A stretch of DNA of 64,000 nucleotides. It comes from Corythucha ciliata (taxonomy: Eukaryota > Arthropoda > Insecta > Hemiptera > Tingidae). Every line of letters starts with the position of its first letter. Position 1 is the stretch's first letter. The stretch is from assembly GCA_038030265.1 (NCBI GenBank), contig CM075942.1, positions 67,088,926-67,152,925 of the forward strand. Reading direction: 5' to 3'. The position numbers and the translations under genes are program-made. The notes under the pieces are model-generated. The model saw nothing but the letters and a program-made list of their open reading frames with translations, made no database searches and was not told where the DNA came from. Shown here in pieces: positions 42,371 to 53,182 of this stretch.

Positions 42371-43795
42371 TGAAGAGTTCATGTGGCGTTTGTCCAAAGT
42401 GGTTTGTTTGCACGGTAAAAAAAGTTTCGCTAGAGGGATGATTATTAGTAGTGAAGGAGTAGATGTTTTAAGCTAAGCCGTGTACGCGTTTGTAGGTGCT
42501 GTAAACTGACTAAATACTAAATAGGACTGGACGGCATTGAAAATGGGACGCATTATTGAAACTGGTCAGCAAAAAAATTAGGTAATACAACTTTTTTTCT
42601 AAATTGGTGAAAACTTCGTACGAAAAATTGGTGCCTAGTTTGGGGGGGGGGGTGCCTAAAACGCAGATCCTTTGAGTTTTCCGTGGCTGCGATTCGCTGG
42701 AGTTGAGACTCTCGTAGCTCGCTCTCACTATCCAATGTCGAGTACATCGGCATTCTTACGTAGACGAGTAATGACGCGGAATTAATTTTGATTTCAGGAC
42801 GAAGTCAAACTTGGGGCGACAGGAATTGCATTAAGAAACGATTTTAAAAATGAATGCTGTAGTGATTTAAATTTTACATGGACCGATATTTGACTGGAGA
42901 GGAGGTTCTTCATCGTATGATCTTAGAAACGTCCAGGGGCGCAGTATGAGAGGACACGGGTGGGCAGTTGCTTTCCAGCGAACATATAATGGAGTAACCC
43001 ACAGCCGACATCCATCGAAAATAACAAATCCTGGAACGTTCGTCACCTTCTGATTACTTAAAGTGTGGAATTTATACACTCACTCTTATTGTAAGCTCTT
43101 CCGCAGGCTTCTGGAAATTCCATAGGAATTGACGGATCGAGTTCCTTCACATAATAATACGCCAGTAGAACGTCAATGTAGTCGAATATACCAATTTAGC
43201 AGTAAAATACTAACTTCAAACTCCTCGAGAAAATCATCAATTTCACCTCATGACGGAAACTGAACATCGGGCGTACAGAAAGGGCAATTATCCATCCAAG
43301 AAAACTCGCCTTTAATAGTGAACTATCGGTGTATCCTTCTCATGTCAAGAAACGACATTTTTGCCGTAGTTAATGATAAGTTAGCCTGATTGTCCTCAGC
43401 AACTTACTATTTTCGTTAATTACTATATCTTAGCTGGGCCTCTCAAGCTGAACATCCGGCATAATATTGGCGTATAGTCGTAGGCAGTTAAGAGATTGAA
43501 GTTCCTGCTGTACAAAATGCTCTAAATTCTCTCTAATGTTGGGTTTCACTGGCGTTTATGAGTACGAGTGACAATAAAAATATCAAAATAATAACCCTTT
43601 GTAAGTTACCTTAGCAACAGCAAGCTCAGCTTTTTAAATTGATTGAGCGTCTACATGTGGTAGTGTTATCTACCGTGATAAATTTTCCCTACCCCGGATT
43701 GGTTTCAACTTCATCACTAGGGAGCTGAATAACTTGTTTTTCTATACAACTTTGGTAGCAATCAATGAAATTTCTTAGTCAGGCTACAAAATGGT
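42371..43795. other. Intron sequence, no gene
   Basis: No coding feature supported. An 11-base G run lies at 42642-42652. Confidence 0.5.
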
Positions 43796-45515
43796 CACGA
43801 AACTGCAAAGATTTAGGGCTAAATAGCCTTAATATTGCCAGCTTCGGGGCTAAAAAGCCGTAATATTGCCAGCTTCGGAGCTAAATACACTAAAAAATTG
43901 TAACCGGCGACCACAATAAGTTAAAATCCGGGGAAAAATAGCCACGGAATTTCATGTTTCACGGCCATCACGGTCACGGTCTTTACTTTCAAAAAAAGGG
44001 CAAGCTACGGTTCCTATTTTTTTCTTATAGTTGCCGTGGAGCCCAGTCTATAGCCCGATCTCTAGCGCCCAGAGCTTTCACGAATAGCCGTGAAATCACC
44101 TAAGTTGGAGCTAAATATCTGTAACATTGTTAGCATCACGTCTAAATAAGGTAGAAATTACAAGTTCATGGTGAGATATATTAGGGGAAAAAACGCGAAT
44201 TCTCTGAAAAACTCAGATAAATCGCTAACCTATTCCTAAAATAGTGAAAAATCGTTAAAATAACAAAAAAAAAATAGCTAATTCTCGGCTAAAATGGGGA
44301 AAATTCGGTAATTCACCGATAAAATTGAGAAGAAGCACTGACGTGTGGGGAAAAAAACGCTAATTCGCGGTTAAAATGGAGAAAACGCCCATTGCGGCTT
44401 CTGAAGGTACCTAACTTCGTGGCTGAAAGTGAACAAAATCGCTAATCCACGGCTAAATGAGGATAATGCGCTAATTCGCGGATAAAATTCAAAAATAGCG
44501 TTAATTCGCAGCGAAAATTGGGAAACAAAAGTCTCGGTGAAACGCTAATTCACGGCTGAAATCAGGAAAAATGGCTATTTATAGGATTAAATTGAGAAAA
44601 TTTGCTTTTTCGCAGGAATAAATTTAGTAAATGGCAAGTCGTGGTTTCCGGAGACAACGTCGTTGCTAAAATTGGAAAATATATATAGCGCTAATTCACG
44701 GGTAAAATCACTCATTAGCGGCTCAAATCAGGAAAAACACAAATTCGTTGCAATAAAAATCGCTCTGTCACGGCTGAAGTGGAGATAAATCGCTAATTCG
44801 CGGCTAAATTGGAGACAAATCACTAATTCACCACTAAAATGGAGACAAACCTCTAATTTAACGATGAAATTGAAAAAAAATAAGTGATGAAGTGTGGAAA
44901 AAAACGCTATAGTTAGCGGCTCCTGAAGGCAACTTCACGGAGGCGCTAGTGAAAGATTCGCCCGGGGGCCACCAAATGTCCAAGGCCGGCACTGCAATGA
45001 ACTTCCACAGGGCACATGGAAAACGCTATTATTCTGTGGCGCTAATTCACGGCGGAAATTTAGAAAATATTATTATACGCGGATACATTTGTAAAACCCC
45101 GGTAATTCACAGCTAAAACAACAACAACAACGCCAATTCGCGGATCAATTCAACAAAACCGCTAATTTCCGGCTAAGCTTCATACAAAACGCTCCCTCAC
45201 AGATAAAATGGAGAAAAACGCTACTTCACGGATCAATACGCGAATTCGCAGCCAAAATAGAGAAAACGCGTTATTCGCGGCTCAAGTTGGCAAAAGGTAC
45301 TTATTATCAGCTTAAAATGGTGAAAAACGTCAATTGCCGGAACAACATTAGAAAAACGGTAATTCACGGTTAAAACAGAGGAAAAACTGTAATTCACGAC
45401 TAAAATTAAGAAATTATTAGCGGCTAAAATTATACGTGGTACACATCGACAACAATAAGTCCTGACTGACGACAAAAATTGAGAAAAAACGCTAATTGTA
45501 CGTAGCTAAAACTGT
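43796..45515 (-). repeat. Largest array of the CGGCTAAAATTGAGAAAA repeat
   Basis: About 1.7 kb of diverged units with a ~30-base period, e.g. CGCTAATTCGCGGTTAAAATGGAGAAAA near 44360. At its left end a cleaner ~31-bp unit is tandemly repeated (GGGCTAAAAAGCCGTAATATTGCCAGC, 43825-43885). Unit identity is low, as in an old satellite or the decayed interior of a large repeat. Confidence 0.8.
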
Positions 45516-47895
45516 AATAAACCAGGTGTGTGCCTTCTTCCCGCCCCAGCTTGATGCCTTGAAAGGCACATAACCGGGTTAAGATGGACGTGACCCGGCC
45601 GGAAAGTGACCCGACACGTGCAAGTCCTGGTTATCCTCGCCAAATCCCCCGCCAGCCGTTCCAGTTGGTCAACGGTACCGGTATGGACCGCTCGGCGGTG
45701 GGAAGTTTACAGGTTTAGTGTGGGACGACGAGTGAAACCCTTTGATGTGTTATGAGGCAACCGGTGTGCAGTTACAGTTGACCATGTTGAGAGCGTCGTA
45801 GCACGCTGTAGACGCGGTGTGGGATGGTTGTGGTCAGTAGTGGTAATTTGGTATTAGTGGTAAAACACACCAATGCTCTGGGTATCCTGTACCTCTGTTC
45901 AGTCGGAATCAGGGTCGAAGGGATGTCGGCCAGCCAGGGTGGTGTTCGCTGCGTTTCTCCGAGGACTCGAGCTCTTGTGGTGGCTCGGATGTCCAGTTCC
46001 AGGTCTAGTGGCAGGACACTAGCTAGGACATGAAGTGCTAGGTGAGATGTAGTTGAATAGGCTCGGAGGGCTGCTATGAGGAAACGCCGTTGTAACGATC
46101 GTGCCATCCGACGATCCGGTGGTCTCGCTTGGGGCCACCATGTAGCGCGCAAGTGTATGCCTCTTTGCTCTTTTGGCACGAAAACCGTCTTGTAGTAGAG
46201 CATTCATACGGTGGAAAGATGGTCCCCATCCTCGACCCGAGATACCACGGAGGAAGTCACAGGCGGAGCTGGTCACGCGCAGTGAGTAGGTGAGTGGGCA
46301 GGCCCGAACGCGTGAGCATCACCCCCAAGGTACCGGACAGTGTGTGTCAGAGGCATGGCCTGGCCGGGCTTGTTAAGGTGATTCGCTGCGCAGGAAAGTT
46401 GACTCGGAAGATGGTTAGTGTAGATTTTGCGTAGTTCACTGTTAGGCGGCGTGAGCTGCACCACTCCGTGACAATGGTGTCTGCATTGTGGAAGGCTTTG
46501 TCGTAGTAGCTGATGTTCTAGTGCCGAGATTACGATGGCCAAGTCATCCACGAATGCCGTGGCCGTTAGTCCCGCGTTCTCGAGTGGCTGAAGGAGAGGT
46601 TCGAAACCGATAACCCGATAGGAGGCATGCCGGGATGGCAACTTGGGGGCATCCGCGCGTGAGTTCCCGTTGAGCTGTGGAACTGCCGTAGCTTAGCTGG
46701 ATCTGTCCATCGCTTAAGTAACTGCGGAGGAACGCGAAGATGTTTCGCGGCGGGATGTCATTGGCCAACGAAGTTGGCCACCAGACGGCGTTGAACGCTC
46801 CTGCGATTTCGTAGCAGATGACTGCGGCGGTGTGGAGTGAAATTGCCACCGGTGACATTGGGCGTCTATTGATTGTGGGAGGTGACCGGCAATAAGCTTT
46901 TCGAATGTTTTGGCTTCAGCGGAAAGGAGTGTTATCACGGAAAGGAGTGTGTGTGGGGTCACTTCGGTCGCGGTCCACACGTTCTTAAGAAAGAGGCTGA
47001 TGATCCCTTGCTTCCATATTGTTGGAAAGTAACCCACGTCGAGACATTGATTTATAAGGAAGGAGAATATGGCAATGGCTGACTTGGGGAGATTCCGGAG
47101 CATGTTGTATGTGATCCTGGATGGTCCCGGGGCTTTTCGTAGGGGTCTGTCACGAGGACTTCCTCCACTTCTTCTGGTGTCCAGGGAGGAGCAGTGTGCG
47201 TTTGTCCGTTCGTCGCCTGGTTGGGTCGGTATACGTCTCTTTAGGCGTTTCATCTACGTCTTGCCTCACTGGTTTCGGGAATTCACCAGTGGGTTGACGG
47301 TCTGGGTGGTATTGCGACAGTAGGGATGCTGCGGGCCCCAGCCCGCCTAGGAAATTTGAAAGTCCTTGATACGGGCATTAATAGTATCATTTGCCGGTGT
47401 GTGGTCAATGTGAAAGGCCAAGGTGAGGTTCTTGTCAACCAGAGCATGGAAAGCTGGCCAGTTGGCGTTGGTATAGTCCAGTCTTGGTCGGGCCTTTCTC
47501 AGAGGGCCTGCCTTGTGACCGGAGCGAGATGGTGGTGCGAATGAATCGGTGTTCCGATGTAACGATGTCATCTGTGATTGCCCAGGTCACTGGGATATGT
47601 CCTGCTGTGATGGTTGGATCGATGAAGGACTCCCCTTGCGGTCCCGCGAATTTCGGGCCCTGGCTCCCCACCTGGCTGGTACTGGCTGGTCGTTGTGCAG
47701 ACGGGCATCATACATAGCAATTAGGTGGAGGAGGCGGATGCCTCGGGCATTCACTCGGGTGGACCACCCCATTCCGGCGCCCACGCGTTGAAGTCGCCCA
47801 GAAGTATCACATTTGGGAAGATGAGGAGCAGATCCTCAACGTGAGCGAGAATGTCACGTTCTAGCGTTTGTGATGGGGGTATATGTGGTATTTAC
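45516..47895 (-). mobile_element. R1-like LINE, degenerate, - strand
   Basis: Minus-strand order: endonuclease end ('ILLGDFNAWAPEWG' near 47790, then 'FIDPTITAGHIPVTWAI' and 'SEHRFI' near 47540-47630), RT opening 'KAPGPSRITYNML' with 'YFPTIWKQGIISLFLK' (46714-47253), 'YEIAGAFNAVWWPTSL' and 'ELTRGCPQ' (46544-46858), catalytic 'ATAFVDDLAIVI' (46273-46641), and the thumb/C-terminus 'RAYSTTSHLALHVLASVLPL' (45772-46203). The style is that of R1-type LINEs. Frameshifts separate nearly every block, and the Gypsy fragment directly abuts the 5' side at about 47895. Confidence 0.8.
45772..47253 (-). pseudogene. R1-like reverse transcriptase, broken
   Basis: The RT blocks listed for the element occupy four overlapping frames. 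The catalytic box is FVDD and 'GCPQ' lacks the following Gly-Ser. The thumb region 'KTVFVPKE' and 'RRFLIAALRAYSTTS' is the best preserved. It cannot encode a working enzyme. Confidence 0.75.
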
Positions 47896-47921
47896 ATAGC
47901 GCGTTAGGAACATGGGGATCG

Positions 47922-49247
47922 TTAAGGCGGAGGCCTTGTAGGGGTCTCTGAAAATGTGAATCGCACAGGTGGTTTGACAATTCGACCACTGCGTGTCGCG
48001 GTTGGTGTTGCTTTTGAACTTGGAGTTCCTTGTGACGTATTTGTTGATGAAGACGATGAGGATGTCGGTGTGCCATAATGACTCGATGTTGGAGTTTGGC
48101 GTGGAGTTGAGGGTGGCGTTTTCTGAGTTGGTGTGAGATGATCCTCTGAAGTCGGAGTCTCGTTTTTTGTTACACTGCCCTCTTTGACAGGTGACCGTGT
48201 GAGGGTCGTGTCGGCCGACGTCTCATTGTTGTTTGGCAGAAGAAATGCTGGCTTGACTCTGTCCAGTGATACTCGTACACTGCGATTGGGTAAGGAGATT
48301 TTTATCGTTTTCTCGTCCCGTTCGAGTACTTTATGCGGTCCCGTATAGGTAGGGCGAAGTGCCTTCTTTCCTTGCTCGTCTCGCATGAAGACGTATGAAC
48401 TGTTGTGTAGTTCTTTACTCACAAATGAGCGTTGTTGACTTTCGCGAGTTTGTGCCATTTCTTGTTTTAATAGTCGAATGAGGTCGTCCGGTGGTGTGGC
48501 ATTTTTTGAAGGCATGAAGTATTCGCCGGAAAGTCGCAAGGGTTCTCCGTAGAGAAGTTCTGCAGTGCTCTTTGCTTTGTCTTGTCTGACTGCTGAGCGG
48601 AGTCCGAGCAAGACGGTAGGCAGAATTTTTTTCCACTGGTTTTTGGTATTGAGGCGAGCAGTCAGCGCTGTTTTCAGTGTCCGGTGCCATCGTTCTATTG
48701 TACCGTTGGCTTGTGGATGGTAAGGTGTCGTACGGATGCGTTGTATTCCGAAAAGTTTCGTTAATTCCGAGAAGAGGTGTGATTCAAATTGTCTTCCCTG
48801 GTCCGTCGTTATCCTTAATGGTACGCCAAATCGAGATATCCAGTGTGCGACAAATGCGTGTGCGACGGTGGTCGCTTCGATGTTGGAAAGTGGAATCGCT
48901 TCGGGCCAATGGCTGAAGCGGTCGATCATTGTTAAACAATACATTTTTCCTTTTGACGGTGGCAAGGGTCCGATCAGGTCGAGGTGGACGTCTTCGAGTT
49001 TTGTTGAGGGTTGGAAAGTTCCGAAAGGGGTGACTGTGTGCTTGTTGACCTTGCTTTGTTGGCAGGGAATGCAAGTCTTTGCCCAGTTTCCGACATCCTT
49101 CTGGATTTCTGGCCAAAAGAATCGTTGAGTGACGAGTAGGCGCGTTGCCCGTATGCCAGGGTGGCTTAAATTGTGGAGTTCGTCGAACGCAGGCCGTCGG
49201 AAATCAGGTGGGAGATATGGTCGGAGGGGTTCCCGTTGAAGTTTCAC
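47922..49247 (-). pseudogene. Gypsy integrase and C-terminal tail
   Basis: An open frame of 441 codons: zinc-binding HHCC ('LSHPGIRATRLL', 'CIPCQQSK'), catalytic triad Asp in 'HLDLIGPLPP', Asp in 'TTDQGRQFES', Glu in 'NGTIERWHRTLK', then 'RPTYTGPHKVLERDEKTIKI' and a Ser/Thr/Pro-rich tail ending 'RSGRIVKPPVRF'. It inserts element cDNA into chromosomes. It is in a different frame from the upstream RT-RNase H, so a frameshift at about 49204-49247 uncouples them. Confidence 0.88.
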
Positions 49248-51144
49248 ATGTTAGTGCGATAGTAGTCACTGGAACTGTAATTCGGGTGATTTTGAGATTC
49301 CTTCTTTCCTCGAGTTGTTTGAGTGTGGAATCTTCCTTCTGAGCAGCGACTAGTTTCTCAAAATTGGTAGGCATTTGAATTTCTTCGACTCGAGATAAGG
49401 TGTCAGCCACGGTGTTGGTTTCGCCGGGGCTGTACCTGATATCGGTGGTGAATTGAGAGATGTAATTTAGCTGTCTCGTCCGTCTGGGGCATTTATTTGT
49501 CGCACTTTGTTGCACGGCGTGCATCAGGGGTTTGTGATCCGTTAGAATCGTAAAATTTCGACCTTCGAGCAGAGGTTGAAAGTACCTCACTGCTTCGTAG
49601 ATGGCGAGCAGTTCCCTGTCGTAAGTGCTGTAGACGGTTTGTGCTTTACTTAGTGCACGTGAGAAAAATCCGAGTGGCTGAAATTCGCTGCCGTTTTTCT
49701 GTTGGAGGACAGCTCTCAGAGCTGAGGAGCTTGCGTCGCACTGCAGGAAGAGAGGAAGATGGTCCGCTGGGTGATTAAGCTTAGTTGCTTTTGCAAGTGT
49801 GTGCTTAGTTTGTTCCCAGGCTTGCACTGTCGTTGGAGACCGTGGAATCGGTGTTCGATCATTTTTCTTGGCGCCGTGTAGCAACTCGTTGAGAGGTTTT
49901 TGTATTTCGGCGGCGTGCGGAATATTTTTGCGGTGGAAGTTTACCATTCCTAGGAAGCGTCGGAGATCCTTGATAGCTTTAGGTTGTGTCATTTCGAGAA
50001 TCGCTCGAACTTTTTCTTCCAGCGGTTGAATACCTTTGGCGTTCACTTGATATCCAAGGAATTTGACGGTGGGCTGGCCCAGAACACTTTTCTTCAGGTT
50101 GAGCGTGAGACCGTGTTTGTGAAGAATGGAGAAGACTTGGTGAAGGTGCTCTTCGTGTTCCCTAGGATTTTTTGATGCGACCAGAACGTCGTCAATGTAG
50201 GTGAAGACGAAGGGTGAATCCCGAAAGATGTGGTCTATAAAGCGCTGGAAAGTTTGCGCTGCATTACGGAGACCAAATGTCATCCTGGTGAACTCAAAGA
50301 GACCGAACGGTGTGATGATGGCGGTCTTGGGTATGTCGTTCTCCGCGACGGGGATGTGATGGTACGCTCTGTTGATGTCCAGTGTCGAAAATACTTGTGC
50401 GCCGTAAAGGTGATTGGTAAAATCGTGAAGATTCGGAACGCTGTAGCGGTCTGGCTGCGTGATTGCGTTTAGACGATGGTAATCGCCACAAGGACGTATT
50501 GAGCCATCCTTTTTTAGTGGGCTCGACCATGGACTGCGTGACGGGCGACAGATTCCTTCCTCCATCATGCGCCGGAATTCCTCTTTAGCAGCGCGGTACT
50601 TCTCGGGTGGAAGGCGTCGGGCTTTCGCTGAGACGGGTGGACCAGTAGTTTCGATCGAAGAATGTGGCCGTATGGTGCTCCAATTGGCATTGTTGAAAGT
50701 TGTGGTGAGGCTTTTCTCGTCGTAATCCCGAGGATCTGCATTTGTGTAATTTGGTCGATTAGTCGCTTCCTGGTTAGGTCTACGGCTAAGTTGTAGTGTT
50801 TTAAAAAATCCGCGCCGAGTATGGCGCTTGAAACATCGGCTACCACAAATGTCCATTTGAAAGGTCTGCGAAGTCCCAGGTCGAGAGTTCGGTGTTGATT
50901 GCCATAAAGTTGCAATAGGAGAACCGTTCGCTGCGTAGAGTTTGTAATTTTGATTCACGTGACTCGCTCGTTTTTTAGGAAGAACGGAGATGGCCGCGCC
51001 GGTGTCAATTAGGAATTTCTCCTTGGTCTGGAGGTCGTAGACGTAGAGACGGGGAGATTGGACGTTGTTGGCGGTGGAGTCCGTTTTTGCCACCGCCGGG
51101 GCTAGTTTCCCGATGACGTGGCGTTGTTTGTGCCTTGGGACCAA
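49204..51144 (-). pseudogene. Gypsy protease-RT-RNase H
   Basis: 646 codons open. Protease site FLIDTGAAISVLP; RT with 'MEEGICRPSRSPWSSPL', 'FSTLDINRAYHHIPV', 'FTRMTFGLRNAAQTFQRF' and catalytic 'FTYIDDVLVA'; RNase H with 'LFLQCDASSSALRAVL', 'YDRELLAIYEAVRYF' and 'ILTDHKPL'. The end of the protease is garbled in this frame: its expected sequence ('FVVADVSSAILGADFL') appears in another frame at 50740-50915, so two opposite frameshifts cancel and keep the frame open while destroying part of the protease. Confidence 0.88.
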
Positions 51145-51879
51145 CTGCAGGGCTGGGCACAGAGGGGTAGAAACAGAGGGTTGACGATCGAGATTTACTC
51201 CGTTGGCTAGGGCGTTTACTACCCCTGTTTCGTGAATTGGATCGGCCGCGTCTTTCGAAGGAGGTGCGGAGTGTTTGTAGCTCGGCGATGACCAGTTCCA
51301 GTGGGCTGAGTTGTGCGCTGACGACAGCGGCGACTGAAGAATTCCCTGTTGAATAGGTACTGTCCATTTCCATGATTCGGTCGGCTGCTTGTGCGAGCTT
51401 GTCGAGCGGTTTTTGACTCAAGCGGGTAGTGCTCTCAACCATACCGTCTTCATGACATCGTCCGAGAGTGCTCCGTTCGAAACAATCTGCATGTGCCGGA
51501 GTAGTTGCGATGGTTTGGCGTCGCCGAGTTGTGTTTCTTCCAGTAAGCGAAGTACTCTTCTCTCTTGGCTCTCACTGAACGCTTTGGTGAGTCGGTCCTT
51601 GAGTGAGGTATAGGGAGTCATTCCAGGAGCCTTGGCAAGATCCGCTACTTGTGCCATTATTTTGTAAGGCAGTTGGCTCACAACCAGGTTGAATTTGTGG
51701 CCTTCGGAAGTAATGCGGTGGGCGGTGAAAGTGGCCTCAATTTGGAGAAACCACAGGGTTGGGTCTTCTTCCCAGAAATTCGGTAGTCGAATTTGCGGGG
51801 AAATAACCACAGCTTCCTGGGCGTTCTCGAGCGCGACTGAGTCGTCGCCGTTTCCTCGCTCGTCTCGTGTGGACGTCAT
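51005..51879 (-). pseudogene. Gypsy Gag, frameshifted
   Basis: From 51879: an acidic start, 'IRLPNFWEEDPTLWFLQIEA', 'FNLVVSQLPYKIMAQVADL', 'YTSLKDRLTKAFSESQERRV' and 'LLRHMQIVSNGALSDDVMK', the capsid of arthropod Gypsy elements. It shifts frame near 51420-51442 and continues as 'RLSQKPLDKLAQAADRIMEM', then a basic Arg/Ser-rich stretch. The first ~180 bases inside the LTR boundary are part of the duplicated block. Confidence 0.85.
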
Positions 51880-52837
51880 CTCGCGGCGGCAGGCTGTCAG
51901 ATCACGTCGGGGTCACCAATGTCGAGGTTATTGGTTTTGATCCCTCGATCAGAAGGTCTCGACTTATATTTAGAAGGCGTGATCGGGTACGACAGGAAAA
52001 CTACTACCGACGGGGTACGAGCCCGCCGAGCAGTAGCTTGAAGGTAGAGGATGAAAAGGGTACGAGCCTTTTCTTCCTCAGGGAGTGGCCAAAGTGGTAC
52101 GAGCACTTTGAAGCCGGAGCGAGTTAGGAGGACCTTCCAAGGGTACGAGCCTTGGTAGGTCGGAAAAAGGTGAAGAGAAAAGGGCGAGATCGTATTGGAA
52201 GTGATCTTTTTCTTTCGCGGTTTATTTGAATTTTGTTTTTTACAAGTCGTAACAGTGTTGTTAGGCATCGCGGTTGTAACTGTCATAAACCACTAATTTC
52301 CCGCTCAAATTGAGAAGGCTCCAATTCGCATTCCTTACAGACAGGCTCGTGGCTAAAATTTAAAAATTTACCACCTCCTCGATCACGGAACCCACCCACT
52401 TGGACATAGTGTCGGCGCTACTGCATTTACTATGACAGAATTCTGAGGAGGACAAAATGTCAAAAATCGAGTACATATTATTATCCTCGTAAACGATGCC
52501 TGGCAACCCTACGTTTGTGTAGTTTATCAGCGGTTTTTTATAATGGAATTTTAAGCTAAAAGGACCTCGTGTGAGGGGGACAGGGATTCTGTATTTTCCA
52601 AGAAATGGTGAGGGTGAGTAATGGGGGATTTTCGAAAAATCATAAGGCCCAGTTTTCGATATTGTAAATCCTGAAAATTGAATGAATGGATTGGAACTTG
52701 CAATAACACAATTCACTGCTTGAATAGCGATAAAACCAGCCTGTCCCTCGCGTTTTTCTTTCGTAAATTGAATGGAACGCAAAATGCTGGAATGCAATAA
52801 GAAAATATGTCCCGGTTAATGGATTTATCTTGTTCAT
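51741..52837. repeat. Direct duplication, copy 1
   Basis: Contains the start of gag, the 366-bp Gypsy LTR and about 550 bp of flanking sequence. The same block occurs at 53183-54365 with few substitutions and an extra 85 bp there. Confidence 0.92.
51920..52285 (-). repeat. Gypsy 5' LTR, copy 1
   Basis: 366 bp; in element orientation it runs TGACAGTTACAACC ... AACCTCGACA and is followed by the primer-binding site. It contains a GGCTCGTACCC-like motif repeated about five times within the LTR. Nearly identical to 53362-53727. Confidence 0.88.
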
Positions 52838-52843
52838 CTGACG

Positions 52844-53177
52844 AAGAGAACATCTGACGTATTAGAAATCATATACTCAGACATTTGTGGACCGATGCGA
52901 TCGGAATCCATAGGTCACAATCGGTACTTCATTACGTTTATCGACGACTACTCTCGTTGGTGTGTTGTTTACTTTATCAAAAACAAAAGTGAAGCACTGA
53001 ACTGTTTCAAGAAATACAAAGAACTCGTCGAAAATCAGACAGGAAGGAGGATCAAAATGTTGCAAACTGATAACGGCGGTGAATACCGCAACGCAAAATT
53101 CGACCAATATCTGTCTGCAAAAGGGATTCAGAGAAGAGTGTCGACAGCCTATACTCCGGAGCAACAAGGGGTAGCTG
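52844..53177 (+). pseudogene. Copia integrase fragment between the duplicated blocks
   Basis: 334 bases matching 58492-58825 of the Copia at 56.8 kb, one difference noted (52939 region). It encodes 'RTSDVLEIIYSDICGP', 'MLQTDNGGEY' and 'AYTPEQQGVA', i.e. the integrase core without its catalytic Glu. It has no LTRs and no target duplication, and is fused directly to both duplicated blocks. Confidence 0.92.
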
Positions 53178-53182
53178 GAGCC

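Larger units (their letters stand above)
47896..52285 (-). mobile_element. Gypsy LTR retrotransposon, 3'-truncated, - strand
   Basis: The 5' LTR (51920-52285) is followed by a primer-binding site TGGTGACCCCGACGTG (minus strand of 51903-51918), gag, protease, RT, RNase H and integrase, and stops about 20 bases beyond the integrase end where the R1-like LINE begins. No 3' LTR is present at the lower end. It is a different family from the Gypsy at 14.6 kb (different LTR, 366 bp, protease DTGA). The 5' end of the element, with LTR and flank, is duplicated at 53183-54365. Confidence 0.9.

Noticed and set aside
43796..45515. CRISPR-like repeat-spacer array
   Set aside because: Units are highly diverged, spacing varies, and the context is a eukaryotic intron with transposons. 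There are no cas genes.
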